A stretch of 64,000 nt of DNA, taken from the NCBI GenBank assembly GCA_028571685.1, contig CM053154.1, positions 18,260,001-18,324,000 on the forward strand. Direction: 5' to 3'. The translations under genes and the position numbers were made by a program. Every line of letters begins with the position of its first letter. The stretch's first letter is position 1. The DNA is from Heterohyrax brucei. Its lineage: Eukaryota > Chordata > Mammalia > Hyracoidea > Procaviidae. Of this stretch, positions 9,935-20,985 are shown one piece after another. The notes under the pieces were generated by a model. It was given only the letters and a program-made list of their open reading frames with translations. It had not been told where the DNA came from and did no database searches.

Positions 9935-10695
9935 ATTACTATTGTGGTATAATCTATACAACACAAATTTTGCCATTCTAGTTATTGTCAGGTAGACAGC
10001 CTAATGGTATGAATTACATTAAAAATGTGCGCCCATCACCAATATTGGTTTCCAAAACTTTTCATCATCACTAACAGAAACTTTGTACCTGTTACAAAAC
10101 AGTTCCCCATGCCTCCTGGGTCGTGGTCATCACTAATCTACTTTCTGTCACTGTGGATCTGTCTCTGCTAAATAGTTCATATTAGTGACATCATACAAAG
10201 TTTGTCTTTTGGGGTCTGACTTATTTTACTCAGCTTGATGTTATCAAGGTTCACCCAGGTCATAACATGCAGCAGAACTTCATTTTCTTTATGACTAAGC
10301 AATAATTCATGGTGTGTATGTATGACATTTTGTTTATCCATTCATCTGTTGAGAGGCCCTTCAGTTGTTGTCACTATTTAGCTTCTGCGACTAAGGCTAC
10401 AACAAATATCAGTGAACGAGCATCTGTTTGAGCTCCTGCTTTCAAGTCTTTGGGGTATATACCTAGGAATGGAATTCTAGATTATATAGCAATGCTGTTG
10501 AACTTTTTGAGAGATTACCAAACTGTCTTTTACAGGGACTGCCACTTTACATCCCCGTTAGCAATGAATGAGGTTTCTGATTTCTGTATATCTGTGCTGA
10601 AACTTGTATTTTCCTTTTTAAAATAATAGCCATCTTAGTGGTAGGAAGTGGAATCACTTGCAGTTTTGATTTGCATTTTTCTCATGACTAATGTA
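9935..10695 (-). mobile_element. Old L1 (L1M-type) 3' region, antisense
   Basis: The + strand reads as the reverse complement of a mammalian L1 3' region: 'tttatccattcatctgttga', 'ggtatatacctaggaatgga' and 'ggaagtggaatcacttgcag' occur in the standard order. It ends abruptly at about 10695 against the RTE element. No open reading frame survives. Confidence 0.75.
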
Positions 10696-13575
10696 CTGGA
10701 AGATGAGCCCCTTAGAGTGGAAGGCACTCACTCACAAGATGACCGGGGGAGAGCTGCCTCCCTGTAACAGAGTTGACCTTGATGACATGGATGGAGCGAA
10801 GCTTTCAGGACCTTCATTTCCTGATGTGACATGACTCAAAATCAGAAGACGTAGCTAGAAAAATCCATTAATAATAGGAATGCAGAACGTATGAAGCAGA
10901 AATCTAGAAAAATTGGAAATCCTCAAAAGTAAAATGAAGCACCTAAAGATCAATATCCTAGGCATTAGTAAAGTGAAACGGACTAGTATTGGACATTTTG
11001 AATTGGAAAATTATATGGTGTACCATGCAGGAATGACAAAATGAAGAGAAATGGTGCTTTATTCATTGTCAAAAAGAACATGTTAAGATCTTTCCTGAAG
11101 TACAACACTGTCAATGATAGGATAATGTCCATACACGTAACAGGAAGACCCGTTAATACACCTATTAATTCAAATTTATGTACCAACCATTAAGGTCAAA
11201 GATGAAGAAACTGCAGATTTTTATCAACTTCTGCAGTCTGATGTTGATCCAACATGGAATCAAGATGCATTGATAACTGGTGATTAGATTGCAGAAGTTG
11301 GAATCAAAGAAGAATTTGTGGTTGGAAAATACGACTTTGGTGATAGAAATGATGCTATAGATTACATGGTAGGATTTTGCAAGACCAAGAAATTCTTCAC
11401 TATAAACACCTTTTTTCAACAACACAGCAACTATACACGTGGACCTCATCAGACGGAATACTTAGGAATCAAATCAATTATACCTGTGGAGAAAAAGATG
11501 GAAAAACTCATTATCATCAGTCAGAACAAGTCCAGGGCCTGACTGTGTAATAGCCCATCAATTGCTCCTATGCAAGTTCAAGTTGAAAGCAAAGAAAATT
11601 AGAACAAGTCCATGACCGTCAAAGTACAACCTTAAGCATTTCCCGCCTGAATTTAGAGATCATTTCAAGAATAGATTTGACATGTTGAATGTTAACAACT
11701 GAGGATCAGACAAGTTGTGAAATATCAAGGATATCATATGTAAAGAAAGCAAGAGGTTATTAAAAAGAAGAGAAAGAAAAGAACTAAATGAATGTTAGAA
11801 GAGACTCTGAAAGTTGCACTTGAACATCCGATAGCTAAAGCAAATGGAAGAAATGAAGAAGTAAAAAGAGCTGAACAAAAGATTTCAAAGGGCAGCTCTA
11901 GAAAACAAACTAAAGCATTATAATGACACATGGAAAGACCTGGAGTTAGAAAACTGTAAGAGAAGAACACACTTGGCAATTCTCAAATTGAAAGAACTAA
12001 AGAAAAAATTTAAGCTTTGAGTTATGATACAGAAAGATTCTCTGGGGAAAATATTAAGCAAAGCAAGAAACATCAAAAGACAAAATACACAAGGTCACTA
12101 TGCCAAAAAGAAGTGGTTGATGTTCAGACATTTCAAGACGTAGCAAGTGATCTGGAAGAGGTCCAGGCTGCACCTTGGCAGAAAACAAGGTTCCAGAACT
12201 GATGAAATACCAGTTGAGACGTTCCAACAAACAAATGCAGTGCTAGAAGTGTTCACTCATGTATGCTGAGAAATTTGAAAGACAGCTACCCAGTCAGCCA
12301 AACTTTCTTGAGAAAGGTGACCCCACTGAATACAGAAATCAGTGAACAATATCATTAATATCACATACAAGTAAACTTTTGTAAAGATCATTCAAAAGTA
12401 GTTGCATCAGTACATGGATAGGACCTGCCAGAAATTCAGGCCAGATTCAGAAGAGGGTATGAAATAAAGGATAACATTGCTGATGTCAGATGGATCCTAG
12501 CTGAAAGCAGAGAATCTCAGAAAGATGTTTGCTTATATTTTATTGACTATGCAAAGGCATTTAATTGTGTGGAGCATAACCAATGACTGATAAGCTTGCA
12601 AAGAATGGGAATTCCGAAACACTCAGTTGTGCTCATGAGGAATCTGTACTTGGATCAAGAGGTCATTCAAATAGAACAAGGAGATACTTTGTGATTTAAA
12701 GTCAGGAAAGGTGTGCATCAGGGTTGTATCCTTCCATGTACTTATTCAGCCTGTATACTGCCCCAAAAACCTGAAAATCTAGACTGTGTGAGGAAGAGAA
12801 GAGCATCAGGATTGAAGGGAGATTCATTAACAACCTGCATGATGCCTGCTGAAAGTGAAGAGGACTTGGAGCGTTTACTGATGAAGATAAAAGACCACAG
12901 CCTTCACTGTGGATTATACCTCAAGATAAAGAAAACAAAAATCTTCACAACTGGACTAACAACAACATCGTGATGAATGGAGATGTCAAGGATTTCACAT
13001 TAACTAGGATCCGTAATCACCACTCATGGAAGCACAGTCAAGAAATCGAGGGATGTATTACACTGGGCACATTTGCTGCAAAAGATGTTTTTCAAGTATT
13101 AAAAAGCAAAGGTATCACTTTAAGGACTAAGGGGTGCCTAACACAAGCCAAAGTGTTTTTAATTATCTCATACGCTTATCAAAGCTGGGCAATGAATAAG
13201 AAAGACTGAATGAAGAAGAATTGATGCCTTTGACCTGCAGTATTGGTGAAGAATATTGAATAAACCATGGGCTGCCAAAAGAATGAACAAATCTGTCTTG
13301 AAAGAAGTATGGCCAGAATGCTCCTTAGAATCAAGGATGGTGAGACTTTGTTAGCAGGGACTAGTCCCTGGAGAAGGACCTTATGCTTGGTAAAGCAGAA
13401 GGTGAGTGAAAAAGAGGAAGACTCTCAAGCGGATAGACTGACACAGCAGCTCCAACTATGGACTCAAGACAAACAACAATTATAAGGAATAGTACACGAC
13501 AGGGGAGCATTTTGTCCCTTTGTATGAAGGGTTGCTAGCAGTTGGAACCAATTTGACAGCACCTAATGACACCAT
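10696..13575 (+). mobile_element. RTE/BovB LINE, nearly full length, inactivated
   Basis: About 2.9 kb. The order of recognisable segments is that of a BovB/RTE element. Endonuclease-like text comes first (NILGISKVKRTSIGHF, then FFQQHSNYTRGPHQT around 11407-11450). The reverse-transcriptase motif YFIDYAKAFNCVEH follows at about 12536-12577, then VHQGCIL at about 12713. AESEEDLERLLMKIKDHSLHCGL lies at 12848 onward in two overlapping stretches, then the C-terminal region to ARMLLRIKDG (about 13313). The tail is 'accaatttgacagcacctaa'. Many stops and frameshifts are present. The bases that should encode the catalytic YADD motif, just before AESEEDL, are deleted (about 12831-12845), so the polymerase is dead. 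Confidence 0.9.
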
Positions 13576-13690
13576 GTCTCAAATATTCTTTTGACATGTA
13601 AGAAATATAAAAACTATTATTAAGATGTTTTGATTTTGGGGAGATTCATGCTAACTCTTTGAAATTTGCTCACTGCTTTGTATTTACCTA

Positions 13691-13840
13691 AAAACCACAA
13701 GTTGATTCCAACTCATAGTAAGTCTATAGATAGTATAGAACTGCCCCAAAGAGTGCCCAAGGAGAACCTGGCAGACTTGAACTGCTGGCCTTCTGGTTAG
13801 CAGCTGTAGCACTTAACCACTACACCACTTGGGTTTTCGC
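13691..13840 (-). repeat. AfroSINE
   Basis: Antisense: 'caagttgattccaactcata' to 'cttaaccactacaccacttg'. Confidence 0.85.
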
Positions 13841-14925
13841 TTACAGCCTGTCTGAATTTGGACATTTTAGCTGCTCCATAGCCATATGTGGCCAGGGGCT
13901 TTTGTAATGGACAGCGAAGTTCTTCCCAGCAGAATTTCATGTCAAGTGATCTATACCTGAAGGTTTTCTTCCCCAAGTAGAGGTGCCTTTGAATAGAAAA
14001 GGATATGGCGATTTTTATCTCTTTCAAGTCTGTACTAGGGAGAGTCAACTAGACGGTAATGTTTTATTTTGTTTTTTTTTTTTTTTTCTTTCTTTCTTTC
14101 TGGAGAGGAGAGGAGAGAAGGTAGGGTAAATCAGCTCACCTAGGGGGTTTGCACACTTGGTTGACAACTTGAATTCAGGTCTTTCAGTCCCGAAAGTTCG
14201 TTGTGGCAACCACGAAAAAGCCACCCACCCCCACTGCTCATTAATTAGCACTCCAGAGAAGCTTGGCCAAGGAGACGAACAGGGCAGGTCTAGAACAGGA
14301 TGCCACAATTGGCAGAGGACTTTTCTTATCAGGGACACACAGTCAGAAAGAGAGTCTCCTTGTTCAGGGAGGGTTGCATCTGTTTGCTTTGTCTTTTCTC
14401 TTTTAACTGAAAGGCGTTCCTGGGAAAGATGAATGCCATTAGAAACGGAAATTCTTGCCAACACTGAGAAAGAACTGCCCCTGAGGACACGCACCACCCC
14501 ACCAACTTCAAAGCATCCAGCAGCCATCCCAGCCCCGCCTGCTCAGATGGCCTGGAAATGGTTAGGGCTCCCGGAGAGGCCTGTGTCGTGCAGTCCCACA
14601 CCCATGGGTCAGAGCTGCAGTGTGCACTGTCTTTGCTGATTTGGAAGTGTTCTTGCTGATGAGGAAGGCCAGGTAAGGAAAACCAAGTTGTCATTACTGA
14701 CACCGGCTGCTAGCAAGTTGACCTCTGACTTGGCAATCTTGTACCGCGTGGTCCTGTGCTACCCCCACGGAGAGCTGTGGATTGTACTGTGGTGACCCAT
14801 TGGGTTTTCACTGGCTGAGTTTTGGAAGTAGAACACCAGGCCTTTCTTCCTGATCGACCTCAGTCTGGAAGTTCTGTTGAAATTTGTTTGACATCTTAGC
14901 GATGTGACTGGGTGCTTTCAGGGTA
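13841..14925. other. No gene seen; poly-T/CTTT tract
   Basis: A T run with (CTTT)n at about 14070-14102 is the only notable low-complexity feature. The minus-strand frame at 14045-14527 is open for 160 codons but begins and ends in low-complexity sequence, overlaps other long frames on both strands and resembles no family. Confidence 0.55.
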
Positions 14926-15127
14926 GTATGGAAACCCTGATGGTGTAGAGATTAAGTGCTACAGCTGCTAACCCAAACCTTGGCAGTTCAAATCCACCAG
15001 GAACTCCTTGGAAACTATGGAGCAGTCTTATTCTGTCCTGTAGGGTCCCTATGAGTTAGAATTGAGTTAGAATTGACTATGAGTTAGAGTTGAGTTAGAG
15101 AATTGACTCCATGGCAATGGGTTTATC
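14926..15127 (+). repeat. AfroSINE with expanded 3' tail
   Basis: 'gaaaccctgatggtgtagag' to 'ccatggcaatgggttta'. The segment 'atgagttagaattgagttag' is repeated about three times (15051-15105), a local tandem expansion of the tail. Confidence 0.85.
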
Positions 15128-15177
15128 TTAGCAAGATACAAGCCTTCCCCGGTAGATAGGCATGGCTACACAAGAGA

Positions 15178-15248
15178 TACACTGACGAGGAATTGAACCA
15201 GGATCTCCTGCATGGGAGGCAAGGATTCTACCACTGAGCCACCAATGC
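15178..15248 (-). pseudogene. tRNA-Gly(CCC)-like pseudogene
   Basis: On the minus strand 71 bases run from GCATTGGTGGCTCAGTGG to the 3' end at 15178, the length of mammalian tRNA-Gly(CCC). The anticodon loop reads CTCCCAT with anticodon CCC, and the T loop reads GTTCAATT. The acceptor stem still pairs, with three G-U wobbles, but the T stem has two mismatches, so it is probably a pseudogene or a tRNA-Gly-derived repeat rather than an active tRNA. No 3' A tail is obvious. Confidence 0.6.
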
Positions 15249-15737
15249 CCTCATCGGGGACCTCTTGGATTCCTCTTCCTGGTGCTGGGTGCCCAGCCCT
15301 GGCCTCTGAGTGTTTTGCATTGAAAGGCTTCTGGCAGAAACCGTTTGGCTTAATAAAAACTGCTTCTTTCACAGCCACAGGGCTCTAGCTCACAGCCTGA
15401 GGGTCCCAGTGATCTGTGGGTAAGGACAGCCCCCTCATCATCAGTTGGACAAAAGGAGGTGTTATGCACACTGCAGAGCTGCCTGAGGCAGGACACCAAT
15501 CAAAAATCCTGTTTCTAGGTATGGCTGGCATCTCTCTCTCTCTCTCTGTCTGTCTCCCAAACCCATAGCATCTTCTTATAGAATAAAAGCTTCTTTTTAA
15601 ATTTATAGTCCCTAACAGGGTTTCCCAGGTTTTTCATCATGCCAAAGATGAGATGAAATCCATATGATATTATTTCCTAAAGGTTAGTGAACAAGCACAG
15701 ATAAGCCTGTCTTTAGCTTATCAAATAATCTGTCCTT
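15249..15737. other. No gene; short (TC)n tract
   Basis: Unique DNA with a pyrimidine simple repeat at about 15530-15555. Confidence 0.5.
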
Positions 15738-15883
15738 GCCTGTGGCAGAACAGAAATGCCCTATAGCATGTCTTAAATTATAATCCTTATGGGTCCATAA
15801 CGGTCTTTCTTCTGCTAGGTGGATTTGAACTACCAACTTTGCATTAGCATCTGAGCCCTTAACCATCGTGCTGCCTGGGCTCC
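15738..15883 (-). repeat. AfroSINE, diverged
   Basis: Antisense with a rearranged middle; 'ggatttgaactaccaacttt' and 'cttaaccatcgtgctgcctg' are diagnostic. Confidence 0.7.
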
Positions 15884-17044
15884 TTAGTGAAGCATGTATT
15901 TGGAAGGAATTTACCACTTGGTAACTGAGAACTGACTGTACAACTGTTACATCTCTGAGTTATTGGATTCAGGTCAGAACAAGAGGTCAAAGGACACCTG
16001 GAGCTAGCTGATCCATAACTCACTCTAAGGTCGGCCTTTGTGGCCACCAAACTCCCGCCTTTGTGCTTCCGGCAGGGAGCTTTCATCTTCCTGGGCCCCT
16101 GGGGGCTTTGCAGCTGAGCCTCAGAGCAGCCTATGTTGTTTTCACCCAGGGGTCATCAACTTTCTCCCGTTATGCTCCCCCAGTGACCTTTCTCAGGGTA
16201 CCAGCAGAAAGCCAAGGTCCTGGGTGTAGGACTGGGGCCATGGCTGGATGCATTTTTAAAAACTATATAAGGAGCGTACATGTTTTTGGAAATTGTCAAG
16301 GGGACAAACCATGAACTGAGACTTCAGATCGACAAAACTTAAGTAGAAACAGTGGCCGTTCATTACATTTCTGGATATAATGCTTCTAACAAGGACCGTG
16401 ATTTCAAAAACAGGACCTCAAATGCCCTGTCATGATGTCTCTATTACGGTTGATGAGTTGCCACATTTCAGTGACACCTGTGAGAGCCTGGGGACAGGAT
16501 GGATGCATCCTTACATTTAGGCCCTCGGAGTTTTTTGCTTCTTCATCTAGTCACTACATTCCAACTTTCTTTCAAAACCTGATCCCTTTAAGGATTTTAA
16601 TAAATAATTGATCTTCTTTTAGTTGACCTGGCAGCCTTGCTTCTCCAACAGGCAACTCTTCATGCCATGTCCTATATGCCACTCAGACCAATCACCCAAG
16701 AAATAATACCTACATTTGCATATGTGTACATGCAGAGTACTTCTGTAATTCACATGTACTTCTACTGGCTCCCTTGACTCCAGAAGGAAAAGAAAGCAAA
16801 ACCAAAGGACAACAAAGACATGAAGGAAAAATAGCCCAGAAGACAGAAGGACCCATGTAAATGGGTAACTGTATCAATGTGACCAGAAGAACCAGATGGT
16901 GACGGCCACCACCAAAGACAGCTGTGATGGAGTACACAATGTCGAGTCCCGCTGGTGACACAAGAAAAAGAGGAGTGCACCTCAAGCACTCCACTAAAAG
17001 ACTGCAATTGATGATCCAAAGGCCTAGGGGTCCCCCTGGGGGCG
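15884..17044. other. No gene supported
   Basis: Mostly unique. Bases 16700-17044 lead directly into an L1-3'-end-like element and may be its 5' continuation, but I could not identify coding sequence in either orientation. Confidence 0.45.
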
Positions 17045-17393
17045 TGGCCCCTAGACCTGCTGCTGCTCGTGACTAGAAAATATTACAGAGGTCAACTCTT
17101 CAGATAGGAATGGATTGGACTTGGAGAAAACGTGACAATATGATGTGTGCACTTTATGATTCTATGCATCTATGCATCTATGTCCTCCTTGCCTCTTACT
17201 AGAAAGGGGAAGGGAGGGTGGAGAGGAGGGGACAGGAGATTGTTAAGAGGATATGACATATATAGAACGGAAAGGAGGAGTGTGCTGTCGCCAGGCAAGG
17301 AGAGTAGAAGGATCTGCAGAGAGGTGGGCATGCAAATTTAATTTGGATTGTCTACTTTCACTCTTTCCCAATTAAAAAAAAGAAGAAGAAGAA
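17045..17393 (+). mobile_element. L1 3'-UTR-like retroposon with A-rich tail, copy 1
   Basis: Contains 'ggaatggattggacttgg', a G-rich polypurine stretch (about 17200-17240, 'ggggaagggagggtggagag') and an A/AG-rich end at about 17374-17395. Two sister copies occur at 20385-20574 and 51220-51563. A G-rich polypurine tract is typical of mammalian L1 3' UTRs, so I infer the 3' end of an afrotherian L1 family. Confidence 0.6.
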
Positions 17394-17395
17394 GA

Positions 17396-17673
17396 TCAGT
17401 TGCCACTAAGTTGATTCTGACTCATGGGCTCCCCATGTGCATCCAGGTAGAAATCCACTCCACAGGGTTCTCACTGGCTGATTTTTCAGTTATTGACCGC
17501 CAGGTCTGTCTTCTGAGGCCTCTCACCAGTATTCGCAGTGGAAAGTCTGTCTAAAGTTCACGCAAAAGGAAGGCTGGCCATTGTCGTGGCAGTCCTATTT
17601 CCCTACAAGAAATTCTTTGTTCCCTGTACCGTTTGCTTAGCATCCAAGCGCATTAACTGTACCACACAAGGAC
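17396..17673 (-). repeat. Long-type AfroSINE
   Basis: Antisense: 'gttgccactaagttgattct', 'gactcatgggctccccatgt', 'ttattgaccgccaggtctgt' and the 5' end near 'gcgcattaactgtaccacac'. It shows the long form uninterrupted by another SINE, though with extra sequence in the middle. Confidence 0.7.
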
Positions 17674-17694
17674 TCCTTCAATAAGACAAATAAG

Positions 17695-17863
17695 ACAAAG
17701 CCAAACCAAACTTGTCACCATGGAGGCCCAATACCTACTCACAATGACCCTGTAAGACAGAGTAGAACTGCTCCATAGAGTTTCCAAGGAACAGCTGGTG
17801 GATTCAAACTGCTAACATTCTGGTTAGCAGTTGAGCTCTTAACTACCACGCCATCATGACTCC
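17695..17863 (-). repeat. AfroSINE
   Basis: Antisense: 'acaatgaccctgtaagacag' through 'gctcttaactaccacgccat'. Confidence 0.85.
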
Positions 17864-18049
17864 TCAGTAAAACAGAGCTGCCTTCATCCAGAACTGGACC
17901 CATCCAAGGGACTGCGAGAGACACGGGCAGGTGGTGAAGGGTGCAGACCATGCCGCAACGAAGAGGGAGGCCAGAGCGCTGTGAGGTCGGGCTATTTGTA
18001 TGTCACCCTTGAGTTGGCGCTGCTCAGGCTCCACTCACAGCAAAATGAA

Positions 18050-18225
18050 AGACTGCTTGGTGCTATGTTGCCATCACAGTTTTTGATTTGTTTGTAGCCC
18101 ACCGCTGAGGCTATTGTATTAATCCACGTCATGGAGAGTTTTCCTCATTTTCTTTTTTTTGCTGACCTATTGGCCCCTAGGATTGCCATGTGTTGGATTC
18201 GACTCGACGGCACTTGGCTTTGGCT
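18050..18225. repeat. RTE-type fragment (-) joined to an AfroSINE tail (+)
   Basis: 'gaggctattgtattaatcca' to 'ttttcctcattttc' looks like an antisense RTE-related 3' piece. From 18165 'ctattggcccctaggattgc' to 'gactcgacggcacttggctt' is a forward SINE tail. Confidence 0.5.
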
Positions 18226-18297
18226 CTATTTTATCGTCCTATGTAGGCTAGTGATCCCCAATCCTGGCTGAATATCAGTTTAGGGATCTGGATGTAC

Positions 18298-18453
18298 ATA
18301 CCACTGCCATCAAGTCAATTCCGACCCATAGCAACCCTATAGGATAGAATAGAACTGCCCTAAAGAGATGCCAAGAAGCACCTGGTGGATTTGAACTCCT
18401 AACCTGCTGCTAGGCAAAAAGATACAGGATAAAGATACCCACCCAGAGGCTCC
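18298..18453 (-). repeat. AfroSINE, rearranged 5' end
   Basis: Antisense: 'catcaagtcaattccgaccc' to 'tttgaactcctaacctgct', then a scrambled A-box end before 'cccagaggctcc'. Confidence 0.75.
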
Positions 18454-19036
18454 TTGGGAGAAAGATTTCGTGATCTTCTCTCATAAAGATCACAGCCTAG
18501 AAGGTGCTAACAAATTCTGAGCCACCAGGAGTTTCACCTGAACCCAGTCTAGCCCAGCCCTGAACAACAGAGAGGTTTCGTCCACGAGAGTGGCTTGTCC
18601 CAAGAGGTGGGCGCAGCAGGGACAGGGACTTGGGACCCAGCACAGGGAAGTCCGCCAGCAGGGCCAGGACCCCAGCTGTGGCTGAGGACAGACTCCTGTT
18701 TTGGGGCAGGACTGTGGGGTGAGTGAATGGGTTTGAGGTTGAAAAAGTACAGAACATGGCCAATAGCACCATGGTAGATACCCTTCCAGGCTCTGAAGGT
18801 TAAGGTTGGAGACCAGTCTAGGAAATGAGTGGCTGATGCCCTGAAGCTGAGAGCTGAGATAGGAGCTCCTTAAGTCCCCTGACTACTGCGTAACAGGCCA
18901 GGATAGAGCCTTTCTGAAGAGTCAGGGAGGGACTGACTGGACTTGAACTCAAATGCATGTCTTCTGACTATTGGTTCCATGACTCTTTTAAATGAAGGCT
19001 GCAGAACCAAATGCCAGAAAAACCAAGTCCTGGTTC
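18454..19036. other. No gene; MIR-like fragment
   Basis: Bases 18920-18975 ('ggacttgaactcaaatgcat') resemble an antisense MIR piece. Otherwise unique. Confidence 0.4.
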
Positions 19037-19240
19037 CTGGATGGCATCAATGGGTCAGACTTGGGCTACTAACTGAGAGGTCAGCGGTTTGAACTCTCCC
19101 AGAAGTGCCTCGAAAGAAAGATCTGGAAATCTATTTCCGAAGGGTCACATCCATGAAAATCTTGTGGAGCACAGTTTGACTCTAACAAGTGTGGGGTTGT
19201 CATGCCTCCAGCTAGACTTGACAGCAACTGGTTAGTAGTT
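19037..19240 (+). repeat. AfroSINE, variant with 'gaaagatctgg' middle
   Basis: 'gggctactaactgagaggtc' and 'cagcggtttgaactctccca', then the middle segment 'gaaagaaagatctggaaatc' seen also at 38438 and 53127, defining a second short subfamily. Confidence 0.65.
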
Positions 19241-19589
19241 CTGCTAGTCCCTGGTCAGCCTGTCTTAAAGGACCAGAGGTGCTGTCTCATGGGCAGAAGA
19301 AATGGGCTGGATGTTCACGAGACATTTACCAAGTGTGAATCTGGTGAAAGCATACCAAATAGTCAGTGTGGACAGCTAAATAAACAGATCATCTGCACTA
19401 TGGAGAAGAAAGTAAAAAAAGCATCTTTTCTCAGTTGAACACATCAAGTCTCATGAATGCAAATTTCAAAATCTCTTAAGTTTTGCTGGGATTTGGTTGT
19501 AGCAAATATTATCTGAAGTCCAGGGGCTGCTGCTAGGGTCAGGCTGGTATTTGGGTTTTCTGGAAATGCTGGTGGGTGCTGTAGAAAGA

Positions 19590-19765
19590 ACACAGTAGGG
19601 GGAGTCAGGAGACCAGTGGAGCTCCAAGCCAGCCTCTGTCACCAACCAGTGGTGTGTCCTCTGATGACCTCTTTCGATGCTCTGCTTCCAGGTGGGATGA
19701 GCTGTCTGGGTGAGAAGATCCCCAAGATCCTTTCCAGATCTAAAAGATCATGATTCTCTGATATA
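19590..19765 (+). repeat. MIR fragment
   Basis: 'cagcctctgtcaccaaccag' to 'agatctaaaagatcatgatt' follows the MIR core and 3' text order (tctgtcac, tgacct, ccagg.. gatga.ctgt). Confidence 0.5.
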
Positions 19766-19822
19766 CATGGGGTGTCATGGATAAAATCATCTGATGTTAA
19801 TGTAGACTTCAGATCATTCTGG

Positions 19823-20366
19823 TGTGAGGTCTGACAATTAAGCCCACAAACTTAATTGTTCTAAGCGCTACATACCTCATTGCTGAATATTACTACAGTC
19901 ACCTAAGAAGTACTCCACTTGAGAAGCTATGCACCGATGCAGTGCCTAGTCCACTCTTCAGAGCAATTTGAAAACTCTTTCTGGAATGGCCATTGCTCCT
20001 GGTGGCATAGCGGTAAGTTTGCAAACTTAGTTGTGTAGTGTCTATGAGGGAATTTTTAGCCAGTAAACAAATAACTATTGGAACACCCTCCCTACTCACC
20101 TGATTCGGTCCCCAGTGACCTTTTTCTTCACCCAAAGATAAATATTGAAAGGAAGACATTTGGATGACATTCAGGACATCAAGGGTAGTGCCACAACTGT
20201 TCTGATGGCCACTCCAGAAAAAGAGTTCCAAAATTGCTTTGAAGGGTGGACAAGGCATTGGTATCAGTTCATAGCTTCTCAAGGGGTGACAGTAGTGATA
20301 TTCAGCAATAAGGTATGTAACACTTCTTCCAGGATGAGTTCGTGAGCTTATCTGTCAGGCCTCGCA
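19823..20366 (+). mobile_element. Mariner-derived fold-back element, copy B
   Basis: Starts near 'tgtgaggtctgacaattaag' and ends 'tctgtcaggcctcgca', which are inverted repeats of each other. Left arm 19823-19995 is an inverted copy of about 20200-20366. The central part (20040-20200) encodes a decayed mariner transposase segment (ENF.ASKQI-like stretch, then TLPTHLIRSP in another frame). The junction of the left arm and the centre carries 'ctcctggtggcatagcggta', which resembles the start of an AfroSINE and may be coincidental or a small template switch. Confidence 0.8.
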
Positions 20367-20384
20367 TATATGAGGCTGTGCTAC

Positions 20385-20574
20385 TGGTTCATCTCTAGAG
20401 GGGAGACGAGAGGGTGGAGAGGAAGAGACAACTGTTAGTTGCATGGATACTGGTTGTACAGGGTGGAAGAGAGAAGCGTGCTGTCACAGGGTGAGGAGAG
20501 CAAATAGAGTTACATAGAAGCATGTGTTCAGGACTTGGATTATAAATTTTCACTTAATTACAACAACAAAAAAA
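20385..20574 (+). mobile_element. L1 3'-UTR-like retroposon, copy 2
   Basis: 'ggggagacgagagggtggag' to the A-rich end 'aacaacaaaaaaaagg' matches 17210-17393 and 51370-51563 in order. It is 5' truncated and abuts mariner copy B. Confidence 0.6.
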
Positions 20575-20576
20575 AG

Positions 20577-20690
20577 GTTGACTTTGAGTCCACCAGCAGC
20601 TTCTTGGGTACATTGTGGGTCAGTCCTACTCTGTTCTGTAGAATTGCTGTGAGTCAGAATCAATTCGACAGCATACAACGACAACAGCCA
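20577..20690 (+). repeat. AfroSINE 3' half
   Basis: 'gagtccaccagcagcttctt' to 'gtgagtcagaatcaattcga'; the A-box half is missing. Confidence 0.7.
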
Positions 20691-20985
20691 GAATGAACAA
20701 ATCTGTCTTAGAAGAAATACAGCCAGAATGCTTCTTAGATGCCAGGATGGCAAGACTTTGTCTCACGTACTGTGAGCATGTTAACAGGATGGACAACTGC
20801 CTGCAGAAGGACATCATGCTAGGCAAAAAAGGAAGATTCTCAATGAGATGGACTGACACAGCGACTACAACCACAGGCTCAAACACAACGATGATTGTCA
20901 GGTTGATGCACATTGGGCAGCATTTCCTCCAGTAGTACACTGGGTGGCTGTGAGTTGGAACCAACTTGAAGGCACCTAAAACACA
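20690..20985 (+). mobile_element. RTE/BovB LINE, 3' end fragment
   Basis: MNKSVLEEIQPECFLDARMARL and later text match the C-terminal region of the long RTE copy; tail 'gttggaaccaacttgaaggc' near 20965. Confidence 0.85.

Noticed and set aside
14045-14527. 160-codon minus-strand frame
   Set aside because: Its C-terminal end is a lysine run from the poly-T/CTTT tract, several other frames overlap it on both strands, and no family resemblance is visible.
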